Origin: Acidimicrobiales bacterium
Lineage (GTDB): Bacteria > Actinomycetota > Acidimicrobiia > Acidimicrobiales > SZUA-35
Assembly (NCBI GenBank): GCA_020629155.1
Contig: JAHDDW010000002.1
Coordinates: 186,001-250,000 of the forward strand
Length of the DNA stretch: 64,000 bases
Direction: 5' to 3'
How positions within the stretch are numbered: position 1 is the stretch's first letter; each line of letters starts with the position of its first letter. The notes beneath the pieces were generated by a model. That model did no database searches and was not told the DNA's origin. It worked only from the letters and a program-made list of their open reading frames with translations. Made by a program: the position numbers and the translations under genes. Positions 10,038 through 18,560 of this stretch are shown piece by piece.

Positions 10038-11242
10038 GTTATCTCAACCTTGACGTCAGCAAAACAAAGCTGAACCAAGCCGAGATTTCTCGCTATAGTC
10101 GTCACCTCATTCTTCCCAACGTTGGTGTGGAAGGGCAAAAAAAGCTAAAATCTGCGAGTGTTTTGATGATTGGCGCTGGTGGGCTAGGCTCGCCGCTTGC
10201 GCTTTACCTCGCTGCAGCTGGCGTTGGTCGCCTTGGCCTTGTCGACTACGACATTGTTGATGAGTCCAACTTGCAACGTCAAGTGCTTTACAGCACAGAC
10301 GATGTTAACACCCCTAAAATAGAGGCTGCAAAAAAGCGTATTCTGGGCAGCAACCCTGACGCGCAAGTTGACCTTTATCAAGAACCATTGAACGCTGATA
10401 ACGCGCTAGACATTTTCGCTCCTTACGATGTTGTTGTTGACGGCACCGACAATTTTCCTACTCGCTATCTTGTGAACGATGCTTGTGTGTTGCTGGGCAA
10501 ACCTAATGTGTATGGCAGCATCTATCGTTTTGAAGGGCAGCTGTCTATCTTTGGTCTAGACGATGGACCATGCTATCGCTGTCTCTACCCTGAGCCGCCG
10601 CCTCCTGGTTTGGTTCCTAGTTGTGCAGAAGGTGGCGTGCTCGGCATTTTGCCTGGCATCATCGGCACGATGCAAGCAACTGAAACGGTGAAGCTGATTC
10701 TTGGCATTGGTGAGCCTATGAAAAACCGCCTGCTGCTTTTTGATGCATTGGGCATGGAGTTCAACGAGCTGAATCTTCAAAAAAATCCTACTTGTGCAGT
10801 GTGTGGAGATTCTCCTACGGTGACCGAACTGATAGATTATGAACAGTTCTGTCAAATGCCAGCACACGATCACAGTTTGTATGTGAATCCAGACGAGAAA
10901 GATGATGACGCCATGGAAGTTCCTCAAATTACGCCAAAAGAGTTGAAAGCTCGTCTTGACAACGGCGACAAACTACAGATCCTCGACGTGCGTGAACCGC
11001 ACGAGTGGGAAATCTCTAACTTGGAAGCCTATGGTTCTGTGTTGATCCCTAAAGGTGAAGTGCTAGACCGTGTGAGCGAGCTTGATCCTAACAAAGAAAC
11101 GATTGTGCAGTGTCGAACAGGCGGCCGCAGCGCAGCTGTTTTGAAAGAGCTGGCACCATTAGGGTTTGAAAAAATCTGGAACCTCGACGGCGGCATCAAC
11201 CTTTGGGCCGAAGAAGTCGACTCCGATATGGCTACATATTAA
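10034..11242 (+). CDS. moeZ: MoeZ: E1-like adenylyl/sulfurtransferase with rhodanese domain
   Basis: 402 residues. The N-terminal ThiF/MoeB domain has the nucleotide-binding loop GAGGLGS (about 45-51), DGTDNFPTRYLVND, and two zinc Cys pairs (CYRCLYP and CAVCGD). The C-terminal rhodanese domain has the active-site Cys in QCRTGGRS (about 359). In Mycobacterium this protein activates CysO and transfers sulfur to its Gly-Gly tail. It starts with a GTG that overlaps the cysO stop by four bases, consistent with acting on that carrier. Confidence 0.93.
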   Translation: MSYLNLDVSKTKLNQAEISRYSRHLILPNVGVEGQKKLKSASVLMIGAGGLGSPLALYLAAAGVGRLGLVDYDIVDESNLQRQVLYSTDDVNTPKIEAAKKRILGSNPDAQVDLYQEPLNADNALDIFAPYDVVVDGTDNFPTRYLVNDACVLLGKPNVYGSIYRFEGQLSIFGLDDGPCYRCLYPEPPPPGLVPSCAEGGVLGILPGIIGTMQATETVKLILGIGEPMKNRLLLFDALGMEFNELNLQKNPTCAVCGDSPTVTELIDYEQFCQMPAHDHSLYVNPDEKDDDAMEVPQITPKELKARLDNGDKLQILDVREPHEWEISNLEAYGSVLIPKGEVLDRVSELDPNKETIVQCRTGGRSAAVLKELAPLGFEKIWNLDGGINLWAEEVDSDMATY

Positions 11243-11295
11243 GTGCATAGCGCAGTGTAGCTACCGTTGACGACCACAGCTCTTTAAGGGGTGTT

Positions 11296-12849
11296 ATGAA
11301 GAAATTGCCTGTTGGGATCAGCACGTTTAGTCAGATAATCGAAAATGATTTTATTTATGTAGACAAAACGTTGTTGTTAAAGAACCTCATCGATCGAGGC
11401 AAATATTTCTTTCTATCCCGTCCTCGTCGTTTTGGCAAGTCAGTTCTCGTTGACACAATCAAAGAACTTTTCGAAGGCAACAAACCACTTTTTGAAGGTT
11501 TGCATATTGAAAATCATTGGAATTGGGATATCCACTACCCTGTTGTTAGCATTTCGTTCGCCAAAGGAATTGTTGAAGATGTAGAACATCTTCAACAATT
11601 CATAGAGGCTATTCTTGACGAGAATCAGAGTCGTTTAGGATTGAACTGTGAGAAAGGCTACGATATGGCCAGTTATTTCTCAAATGTTATTGGTGAAGCG
11701 AAAAAAGTCTACGGGCAAAATGTGGTCGTGCTTGTTGACGAATACGATAAACCTTTGCTCGATAATTTGGCTGACGAGAAAGCTGGTGCCATCCGAGATG
11801 CTTTGCGGAGCTTTTATTCTGTCATTAAAGACCAGGACGCGAATGTGCAGTTTGCTTTCCTAACAGGGGTGTCTAAATTCTCAAAAGTGTCGGTATTCAG
11901 CGGTTTAAATAACCTGAGAGATATAACACTAAGCAAGGCCTATAGCGCTTTGTGTGGTTACACACAAGAAGAGTTAGAGCACTGCTTTGCAGAGTACTTG
12001 CAGGAAACAAATCTTGAGCGAGTCAAGCAATGGTACAACGGGTACAACTGGACAGGTGAGAAAGTTTACAATCCTTTCGATATTTTGCTTTTCTTAGAAG
12101 AGAATCAAGAGTTCAGGCCGTACTGGTTTGAAACTGGCACACCTACGTTTCTGTTAGAGCTGCTAAAAGCTTCGTATTATCATGTGCCAGATTTCGAAAA
12201 CCTTGAAGCCAGCGGCGAAATGCTAAATAGTTTTGACATAGATAATCTCAAGCTAGAGGCCGTCTTGTTTCAAACAGGCTATCTAACAATAAAAGAAGTT
12301 AATGTGGAGTTTGAGGAACCTATATATTTGCTTGGGTTCCCAAATCGCGAGGTGCGCAATAGCTTCAATAAAATTGTTTTAGAAAACTATCTACTTGATG
12401 CTTCGCCAGATCGTTTGCCTGTGCTAAAAACGTTACAGAATGGAGATCTTGTTGGGCTCAAACATCATCTTATTTCGCTGTTTGAAGGTATTGCTAATGA
12501 TAATTATCGAAAAAATTCAATAGCTAAATATGAAGGCTATTATGCGTCAGTTCTGTATGCCTTTTTTGCTTCCCTAAGCGTTGATGTTATTGCCGAAGAT
12601 GTTACAAGTCGAGGCCGCATTGATATGACGCTTAAAGTCGCTGCATCTGATGGTAACGTTGTCGTCTATATATTTGAGTTCAAGGTTGTAGGTAAAGCAA
12701 ACGCCACCGATCCACTGGAGCAGATCAAGCTGAAAAGCTATGCAGACAAATATGCCTCTCTGGGGACTGTTGTTCATCTAGTTGGGATTGAATTTGACAA
12801 GTCAAAACGATCAATAGCTACCTATAAAACCGAAACTATTTCTGTATAA
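11296..12849 (+). CDS. AAA-ATPase-like protein with PD-(D/E)XK nuclease domain
   Basis: 517 residues of the family that pairs an N-terminal AAA-ATPase-like domain with a C-terminal PD-(D/E)XK nuclease domain (formerly DUF1703). The start (KKLPVGISTFSQIIENDFIYVDKT) and Walker-type RPRRFGKS (about 41-48) are diagnostic, as is VVLVDEYDKPL. The C-terminus has the nuclease pair GRIDM and FEFKV. The family is abundant in host-associated and mobile contexts, with no settled function; a defence role is speculation. It sits in the block that separates cysO-moeZ from mec-ribE-cysM. Confidence 0.88.
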   Translation: MKKLPVGISTFSQIIENDFIYVDKTLLLKNLIDRGKYFFLSRPRRFGKSVLVDTIKELFEGNKPLFEGLHIENHWNWDIHYPVVSISFAKGIVEDVEHLQQFIEAILDENQSRLGLNCEKGYDMASYFSNVIGEAKKVYGQNVVVLVDEYDKPLLDNLADEKAGAIRDALRSFYSVIKDQDANVQFAFLTGVSKFSKVSVFSGLNNLRDITLSKAYSALCGYTQEELEHCFAEYLQETNLERVKQWYNGYNWTGEKVYNPFDILLFLEENQEFRPYWFETGTPTFLLELLKASYYHVPDFENLEASGEMLNSFDIDNLKLEAVLFQTGYLTIKEVNVEFEEPIYLLGFPNREVRNSFNKIVLENYLLDASPDRLPVLKTLQNGDLVGLKHHLISLFEGIANDNYRKNSIAKYEGYYASVLYAFFASLSVDVIAEDVTSRGRIDMTLKVAASDGNVVVYIFEFKVVGKANATDPLEQIKLKSYADKYASLGTVVHLVGIEFDKSKRSIATYKTETISV

Positions 12850-12983
12850 AGCCTGGCGGCAGGAGCAGAATCCAGTTTTTTGGGAGCCGATTGTTAGACT
12901 AAGAAACTTTTTAGCTGTCGTCAAACATGTTTCGCTGGCAGTACTCAAAATAAATGTTGACGTTCGTACACATTTACAGTAAT

Positions 12984-13027
12984 GTTTACGAACGAAGACA
13001 TTTTTATCCGTGTCTTCGTTCGTAAAC
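12984..13027. promoter_or_regulatory. 17-base inverted repeat operator of hipBA module 2
   Basis: A perfect 17-base inverted repeat (12984-13000 and 13011-13027; arm GTTTACGAACGAAGACA) with a 10-base spacer lies directly upstream of the second hipB. A third partial half-site (GTTCGTACA) is near 12963. The repeat overlaps a longer possible reading of hipB, which supports the downstream ATG at 13048 as the real start. It is presumably bound by HipB. Confidence 0.65.
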
Positions 13028-13047
13028 GCTTATTTGCAGGAAAGCTT

Positions 13048-13311
13048 ATGTTGCGCCAAGTAACTGATGTAGGAAGCAAAATCAAGAGCCGCAGAAAAAG
13101 CCTGGGTTTAACGCAAGCCGAACTGGCAAAAAAATGTAACGTGAGCAGGTCATGGCTTGCGCAACTAGAAGCAGGAAAAGCTTCCGTAGAGCTTGGTCTT
13201 GTTTTTAAGGTTGCCGAACGTCTCGATCTTGTTTTTGACTTGTATCCCAAGCCGCAGACGAACACGGTAAATCTCGATGCTATCGTGCAAGCAGGAATAG
13301 AAAATGTCTGA
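13048..13311 (+). CDS. hipB: HipB-like HTH antitoxin (module 2)
   Basis: 87 residues with an XRE helix-turn-helix (LTQAELAKKCNVSRSWLAQLEAG) followed by a short tail typical of HipB (VFKVAERLDLVFDLYPKP). The ATG at 13048 has GCAGGAAAG upstream and lies just after a 17-base inverted repeat. A longer frame starting at 12982 would run through that repeat and is less likely. The stop overlaps the hipA start by eight bases. It is unrelated in operator sequence to module 1, so cross-talk is not expected. Confidence 0.85.
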   Translation: MLRQVTDVGSKIKSRRKSLGLTQAELAKKCNVSRSWLAQLEAGKASVELGLVFKVAERLDLVFDLYPKPQTNTVNLDAIVQAGIENV

Positions 13312-14584
13312 TCATCTAGAAGTATTCATAGAAAGTCAGTATGCTGGCAGGCTAAGCCGCTTCGAAAATAATCGGCTTACGTTCACTTACGATGAGCAAT
13401 ACCTAAACAACCCAAACGCTACGCCATTATCGGTATCGATGCCTTTGAGAGAGTTTGGATATGACGACAAAAAGATCTCGCCTTGGCTTTGGGGTCTACT
13501 GCCAGACAGCGAGGCAGTTTTGCAGCGCTGGGCAAGAGAGTTTTCAATTTCTGCCGCGTCACCTTTTGCATTTCTGGCAACTCCTATTGGCCTCGATTGT
13601 GCTGGTGCTGTACAGTTTTGCGACACAAGCGAAATCGAGGCTTTGCAGTGTCGGCAAGGTTCAGTTCAGTGGCTGAATCCAAATGAGTTCAATACGATAA
13701 TCGATACCCTTGCGACAGATGGCACAAAATGGTTGCAGAAAGACTTTAACGGTCGGTTCAGTTTGGGTGGGGCGCAAACAAAAACGGCGTTGCTTAAAGA
13801 CGGTCCGAAATGGGGTGTACCTAGCGGCTCTATGCCTACCACCCATATCATAAAACCTGCCGTATCTGATTTAGAATTTCAAGCACTTAATGAGCATTTG
13901 TGTTTAAAGGCTGCTGGCTATCTTAACATCAGCTCTTGTCGTACCAAATATCTTGAAACAGATCAGACAAGCGCTATTGTTGTGAAAAGGTTTGATCGCC
14001 TGGAAACTAACGAAGGTTGGCGTAGAGTTCATCAAGAAGATTTCTGCCAAGCATCTTCTGTTCACCCTGCACGCAAATATCAATCCGACGGTGGCCCATC
14101 TGTCAATGATGTGCTTACTTTGATTAAGGACAACGTAACACAATCAGCAGCTGGAATAGATCGCAAGCGATTCATTGATGCATTACTTTACAACTGGCTT
14201 ATAGCAGGTACAGACGCACACGCTAAAAACTATACCCTGCTACTCTCTGGGGCAACAGTAAGGATGGCACCACTGTATGATGTCGCAAGTTTCCTGCCTT
14301 ATGACACTACAAATCAGAGAAAAATTTCGTTTGCAATGAAATTGGGTACGGGCTATAAAGTAGCACAAATTGATAGGCCTGGATTATGGAGTCGTTTTGC
14401 TGAGAAGCATGGTCTAGAGAAAGATGTTTTATTGCAGAGAGCATTGCAGCTGACTACAACAGTAGGGCATGCATTAGAATTGGCAATTGCCGATACAGAC
14501 CTCAGCGAAGCAGGCAGCGGGTTCGCTCAGCGACTACTCGAACTGATTTCTACACGGGCTTTGACCTGTGAAAAACTTCTTTAG
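13304..14584 (+). CDS. hipA: HipA-family Ser/Thr kinase toxin (module 2)
   Basis: 426 residues with an N-terminal HipA subdomain (YAGRLSRFENNRLTFTYD) and the C-terminal kinase domain. FSLGGAQTKTALL corresponds to the phosphate-binding loop. GTDAHAKN (about 302-309) is the catalytic motif and LYDVAS (about 323) the metal-binding Asp. It is longer and quite divergent from the HipA at 0.2-1.5 kb, so the two loci were probably acquired separately. It converges with mec, 8 bases away. Confidence 0.9.
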   Translation: MSDHLEVFIESQYAGRLSRFENNRLTFTYDEQYLNNPNATPLSVSMPLREFGYDDKKISPWLWGLLPDSEAVLQRWAREFSISAASPFAFLATPIGLDCAGAVQFCDTSEIEALQCRQGSVQWLNPNEFNTIIDTLATDGTKWLQKDFNGRFSLGGAQTKTALLKDGPKWGVPSGSMPTTHIIKPAVSDLEFQALNEHLCLKAAGYLNISSCRTKYLETDQTSAIVVKRFDRLETNEGWRRVHQEDFCQASSVHPARKYQSDGGPSVNDVLTLIKDNVTQSAAGIDRKRFIDALLYNWLIAGTDAHAKNYTLLLSGATVRMAPLYDVASFLPYDTTNQRKISFAMKLGTGYKVAQIDRPGLWSRFAEKHGLEKDVLLQRALQLTTTVGHALELAIADTDLSEAGSGFAQRLLELISTRALTCEKLL

Positions 14585-14592
14585 ACTCAGCC

Positions 14593-15027
14593 CTAGCCCT
14601 CAACAATCACGACATCTTCTTCGGTGAAGGCGCTGTGGTCGGCGTTTAGTTGCCAAGAACGGCTAACAACGGGTTCACCCTCGCGAATTTCGGTGATTAG
14701 ATAGCTGTAGCCGCTGAAGGCTGCCCACGCTAGATCTCGTGGAGAAGCAACCGCAGGGTGGTCAGGGTGGCTGTGATAAACACCGATTATGTCATACCCG
14801 TCCCCCATAGCGGCCAGCTCGGCGGCTAACCATTGCTCTTCGTCTATTTTGAAACGAACCTTGCTCTCTTCTTTATCTGGCCACACGTTATCGCACACAA
14901 AAATGGCTTGAACAACAGCCCCGTTATCGCCTAGCGCTCCGAGGAGCAACCCACAGCCCTCATATGGATAGGTTGCCGTGCCGTGCTCCCAGATTTGTTG
15001 CTTCACGTCTTCGCTTAGTGTGATCAT
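14593..15027 (-). CDS. mec: Mec-type JAMM/MPN+ metalloprotease
   Basis: 144 residues with a complete JAMM zinc-protease motif: HSHPDHPAVASPRD contains the His-x-His-Pro, Ser and Asp residues, with an upstream Glu in YEGCGLLLG. In Mycobacterium tuberculosis Mec releases cysteine from CysO-cysteine after CysM has acted. Because the CysO here ends GG-AAK, the same enzyme may also trim the three extra residues, as JAMM partners of other masked carriers do. The start overlaps the end of ribE by four bases. Confidence 0.9.
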   Translation of the reverse strand: MITLSEDVKQQIWEHGTATYPYEGCGLLLGALGDNGAVVQAIFVCDNVWPDKEESKVRFKIDEEQWLAAELAAMGDGYDIIGVYHSHPDHPAVASPRDLAWAAFSGYSYLITEIREGEPVVSRSWQLNADHSAFTEEDVVIVEG

Positions 15028-15725
15028 ATTTGTGGTGTGTGCTTTCCCGATAGTTGCGCTAATTCTTGGACACGTTCAATATCGAGCGCACCTTCAACCA
15101 TATAGCTTTTTAGTAGCTCGGTGGCACTGTCTCTGATGGTGTCGACAAGCACTTGCACGCCTTTGTGGATTTCGATATTTACTCGGGCGGCTAGTGTGAG
15201 AGACGCCAAGTTAGTTAACCGCAGCGTTTCAGGAATCAGCCACAGCTCGAATGTGTTGGTTTCTTTTTGCACACCTGCAATGGTGAGGCTTGCGCCGTTA
15301 ACTGCAACAAACCCTCGCGGGAACATATAGCGCATCCACAGCGGATCAACACGCAATTGCACATAGGTGCTTTCATCAGGGTTAATGTCGCAGGCAACCA
15401 CTTCGGCAGTGGTGTCAACATGGCCAGAAACATCATGCCCGCCGTTTTCTTGCCCGACGATCAGACTCCGCTCCATATTAACGAAATCGCCTGCTTTGAT
15501 ACCAGCCAAGTTTGTGCGCTCTAACGTCGGCGCTATGACATCAAAATGGGTAAGGCCTGTTTCTAGTCTCGTTACGGTTAAACAAACGCCGTTCACAGCG
15601 ATAGACGCACCGATTTGCGCCCCGTCAATAAAAGTTGGTGGGGTCGCTATGGAGAGCTGCGCAAACGTGTCTTTTTGAGAAATGGCTGTGACTTCATAGT
15701 TTCCTGTGACTATTCCGCTGAACAT
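15024..15725 (-). CDS. ribE: riboflavin synthase alpha chain
   Basis: Two lumazine-binding domain repeats in tandem make up the enzyme that dismutates 6,7-dimethyl-8-ribityllumazine to riboflavin. The family start MFSGIV places the initiation codon at 15725, giving about 233 residues. A longer reading to 15857 would add an unrelated N-terminal stretch. Landmarks are the SIAVNGVCLTV motif in repeat 1 and AVNGASLTI in repeat 2. The C-terminus is some 30 residues longer than usual. No other riboflavin genes lie nearby; it is coupled to mec. An unusual leader precedes it (15726-15880). Confidence 0.92.
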   Translation of the reverse strand: MFSGIVTGNYEVTAISQKDTFAQLSIATPPTFIDGAQIGASIAVNGVCLTVTRLETGLTHFDVIAPTLERTNLAGIKAGDFVNMERSLIVGQENGGHDVSGHVDTTAEVVACDINPDESTYVQLRVDPLWMRYMFPRGFVAVNGASLTIAGVQKETNTFELWLIPETLRLTNLASLTLAARVNIEIHKGVQVLVDTIRDSATELLKSYMVEGALDIERVQELAQLSGKHTPQI

Positions 15726-15880
15726 AGGAGGGGCACTTTCAGATGGTCGTACGTAGAATTCTATACGCCAGCAAGTCGTGTCGTTTTGAATATGGCGGAT
15801 AAAAGCTGCGTTCGGCAGCTTCTCGCAGGGGCACCTCACCAGGTGAACCATTTGCACAGAGTTGACTGTGCCCCTATGAT
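15726..15880 (-). promoter_or_regulatory. structured leader of ribE with competing pairings
   Basis: On the transcript, GGGGCAC (15874-15868) can pair with either of two GUGCCCC copies: one at 15834-15828, the other at 15736-15730, a few bases before the ribE start codon. The same GGGGCAC also overlaps a local hairpin GCACAG/CUGUGC. Between the two copies lies a hairpin AAGCUGC-CGAAC-GCAGCUU followed by UUAU (15821-15800), resembling a weak terminator. Mutually exclusive pairings are typical of regulated leaders, but conserved FMN riboswitch blocks were not recognised. Confidence 0.4.
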
Positions 15881-15956
15881 CATACTTCTATGGAGAGTTG
15901 TCGTTACGTGGTAGCTCGTGCAGCGTAAATATAGTGCTACGAAGGATATATTCACG

Positions 15957-16475
15957 ATGCCAGAAGAACAGGGAATGTGCGATCTTTTGGTTGCCGAAAA
16001 ACTTTTGGCTGAAAGTTTTTCACCTAGTGTCGCACGACAAGAGTTTAAAGCAATACTTTTGAAGACCTACCAAAGCCCACGTGACGATGTTAAAGATGCT
16101 GCTTGTTATTTGCTGCATACAAAATTTGAAGGTGAATTTGATTTGAACCAAGATGTCGCCAAGCGATTTGAACCTGAGACGACCAAATTTAGAATTCAAC
16201 AAAATTTGTATAACCAAGCAATCAAAAAAATTCGGCAGAAACAGCCAACTCGTCAACAGAAGGCTCTTTGTGCGTTGTGGTCTACAGTGCGCCGATTGGG
16301 GGCGCAGCCCCAGTTCAATATGTTATTGAGTATCGCTAGTAGTTCGATGCTCTCAATGCCCCATCCTGCCACACCAGCTTCAACCTTTGCAGTGTGCAGC
16401 ATAACTCAAACGAAGAAACCTGCTTCTCCAGGTGTGAAGGGTATGAGTTCTATAGGCACTAGCTGTTTCGGTTAG
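15957..16475 (+). CDS. hypothetical protein
   Basis: From an ATG at 15957 with GAAGGA upstream, the first 100 or so residues look like a soluble, helical, charged protein (AEKLLAESFSPSVARQ, FRIQQNLYNQAIKKIRQ). The last third (after about 16270) is compositionally odd, rich in Ser, Pro and Ala, and runs into the 3' end of cysM. The real gene may be shorter or frameshifted near the GC-rich dyad GGGGGCGCAGCCCC at 16299-16312. No family recognised. Confidence 0.4.
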   Translation: MPEEQGMCDLLVAEKLLAESFSPSVARQEFKAILLKTYQSPRDDVKDAACYLLHTKFEGEFDLNQDVAKRFEPETTKFRIQQNLYNQAIKKIRQKQPTRQQKALCALWSTVRRLGAQPQFNMLLSIASSSMLSMPHPATPASTFAVCSITQTKKPASPGVKGMSSIGTSCFG

Positions 16476-17428
16476 TTCAAGGTCTGTTCTTGCCAGAAAC
16501 GCTCGCTTAGATACTTGAATGCATTGTCGGCCATCACAGTCACGACGGTACCTTCTTCCAACGTTTTAGCTGTTTCGATTGCGCTGAGCACAGACCCAGC
16601 TGCTGATGGGCTTACAAACAGCCCGACGGTAGAGGCAAGCTTTTTAGCGACTTGATAGCTGGCTTCTGTTGGCGTGGCGGCAACGCTATCAGCCAGCGAG
16701 TCGTCGTAGATCGCTGGTTTAATGGCCGTTTCCATATGTTTCCACCCTTCCAGTCCATTGAATGGGCTGTCAGGTTCGGCCGAGATGCACACGATTGAAG
16801 AGTCTAGCTCTTTCAGCCGTTTCGTGGTTCCGACAAATGTGCCGCTTGTGCCTAGCCCTGCAACGAAATGTGTTATCTGCTGGTTGGTTTGCTCCCAAAT
16901 CTCGGTGGCTGTTGTCCAGTAATGTGCCTGCCAATTAGCAGGGTTGCTGTATTGATCGGCATAAAAAAGCTGATCGTCAGCGGCGGCCATTTCTTTTGCC
17001 ACAACAAGTGCACCGTCAGAACCTTCAAGTGGATCTGTCAGCTCGATATCAGCGCCATAGGCTCGCAAAATTTTCATGCGCTCTGGGCTGGCGTTGGCTG
17101 GAATAGTTAGTTTGACCCGAAAACCGCGTGACGCCCCCAACATTGCATAGGCAATGCCGGTGTTTCCCGAGGTGGAATCTAACAACACTTTGTCGCCAGC
17201 AAGCTGTTTTGTGTGTTCTGCGATGCGCACAATATGCAGCGCCGCTCGATCTTTTACTGAGCCACTTGGGTTGAACCATTCAGCTTTAGCAAATAATGAC
17301 ACGGCGGGGTGCACCCCATGGCTGTGCGCAAAATGGCTGAGGTCTAGGAGAGGAGTGTTGCCAACGTGCGCTTCGATTCGATGTGGTTGCAGCGGCGCTA
17401 GCTCTTGAAGTGAAATCATTGTGATCAC
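16472..17428 (-). CDS. cysM: PLP-dependent cysteine synthase (CysM type)
   Basis: 318 residues of the PLP fold-type II beta-synthase family. The PLP lysine is in NPSGSVKDRAA (about 50-60) and the substrate loop is STSGNTG. In actinobacteria CysM uses O-phosphoserine and CysO-thiocarboxylate to make CysO-cysteine, which Mec then cleaves. The presence of cysO, moeZ and mec within 8 kb supports CysM rather than CysK. Two in-frame ATG codons (17428, 17419) are possible starts. The gene is separated from mec-ribE by an unknown gene on the other strand. Confidence 0.9.
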   Translation of the reverse strand: MITMISLQELAPLQPHRIEAHVGNTPLLDLSHFAHSHGVHPAVSLFAKAEWFNPSGSVKDRAALHIVRIAEHTKQLAGDKVLLDSTSGNTGIAYAMLGASRGFRVKLTIPANASPERMKILRAYGADIELTDPLEGSDGALVVAKEMAAADDQLFYADQYSNPANWQAHYWTTATEIWEQTNQQITHFVAGLGTSGTFVGTTKRLKELDSSIVCISAEPDSPFNGLEGWKHMETAIKPAIYDDSLADSVAATPTEASYQVAKKLASTVGLFVSPSAAGSVLSAIETAKTLEEGTVVTVMADNAFKYLSERFWQEQTLN

Positions 17429-17486
17429 ACTATTGCTTTAGCAACCATCCGCCACATGATTTATAGAAAATCATACAGTCTGGAGT

Positions 17487-17981
17487 ATGCGTCTTGTTGT
17501 ATCTCTTGTTAGTGTCGTCCTCCTAGCTTCAACTGCTTGCAGTTCTGGTTCTGGTTCAGCCGATGAAGGTTCGTCTCCTACTGTCTCTTTCCCTGAAGAA
17601 ATGGCTTTCGTTGACCAAAAACCTACGCCGAGCATTCCTGATGGGCCAGCGCCGAGTGAAATCGTTAGCCAAGATGCGGTTATCGGCGAAGGGGCTGAAG
17701 CCGTCGACGGCAAGACCGTTACCGTGCAATATGTCGGTGTTCGTTACAAAGATGGTGTGCAATTCGATGCAAGTTGGGATCGAACAGGTTCGTTTAGTTT
17801 CTTACTCGGCTCTGGACAGGTAATTTCGGGTTGGGATGAGGGCGTGAAAGGTATGAAAGTTGGCGGTCGACGTCAGCTTATTTTGCCTCCTGAGTACGCC
17901 TATGGCGAGACGGGAGCAGGCGCTGACATAGGTCCAGGCGAAACGCTTGTGTTTGTTGTTGATCTGCTTAATGTAGAGTAG
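17487..17981 (+). CDS. FKBP-type peptidyl-prolyl isomerase lipoprotein
   Basis: 164 residues. A short lipoprotein signal ends in the lipobox LASTAC (Cys at about 18) followed by a Ser/Gly linker. The C-terminal FKBP domain has VTVQYVGV, FDASWDR, VISGWDEGVKGMKVGGRR and PPEYAYGETG, all typical of the rotamase fold. It is predicted to be anchored to the outer face of the membrane and to assist folding of exported proteins. Confidence 0.9.
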   Translation: MRLVVSLVSVVLLASTACSSGSGSADEGSSPTVSFPEEMAFVDQKPTPSIPDGPAPSEIVSQDAVIGEGAEAVDGKTVTVQYVGVRYKDGVQFDASWDRTGSFSFLLGSGQVISGWDEGVKGMKVGGRRQLILPPEYAYGETGAGADIGPGETLVFVVDLLNVE

Positions 17982-18063
17982 CGCTCTGCAGTGAGCTAGA
18001 ATCAATCGGTGCTGCTTGTTGAACATATGATAAGCTGGTGGTGTGGTCTAACAAGGACTTAGT

Positions 18064-18477
18064 TTGAGCGAAGCCTTTCCAACTGATCCTAGACTTTTAA
18101 GGCAAATGATCAGGAGTCGGCGACAACCGCGGCATCATAGGTTGCGTTTTCAATCGTTTAAGGCCGTTCGTGTAGCTGCTGCGAAGTATAAGGATGTTTA
18201 CCCGAGCAATGAGCGCTACGATAATTTGGAAAGAAATTTAGGTATTTGCGCGAGAAACCTTCACAAGCCTAAACAGCTTAAACAAGCCCTAGATAACATA
18301 GATACTATTGTTGGATCTCTCTATTCGCCGGCAGCTGACGATGATCTATATGAGCCACTTAAAGCAACAGTGCAAGACTTGAGGCAAGTAGTAGGTTGTC
18401 CAGATTTTTCTCAAGATGCACAACTTCCGTCTGGGCGGAGTGTCGAAACAGTAGAAGTAAGTACCAGCCTACTCTAA
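18064..18477 (+). CDS. hypothetical basic protein
   Basis: 137 residues from a TTG start with AAGGA eight bases upstream. The N-terminal third is strongly basic (RSRRQPRHHRLRF), and the middle predicts helices. No membrane segment or catalytic motif is visible and no family was recognised. It sits between the FKBP lipoprotein and a thioredoxin-fold gene on the same strand. An internal ATG at about residue 15 is an alternative start. Confidence 0.55.
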   Translation: MSEAFPTDPRLLRQMIRSRRQPRHHRLRFQSFKAVRVAAAKYKDVYPSNERYDNLERNLGICARNLHKPKQLKQALDNIDTIVGSLYSPAADDDLYEPLKATVQDLRQVVGCPDFSQDAQLPSGRSVETVEVSTSLL

Positions 18478-18560
18478 ATCTCCGTTAAGGAATAGCGTTG
18501 AGGTTGCGTTGGTTTATAGACGTACTAGGTTTATCACTACACAACTTTTAAGGAGCCACA

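Noticed and set aside
15726-15917. Standard FMN riboswitch upstream of ribE
   Set aside because: The conserved blocks of the FMN aptamer could not be recognised; only generic competing stems are present.
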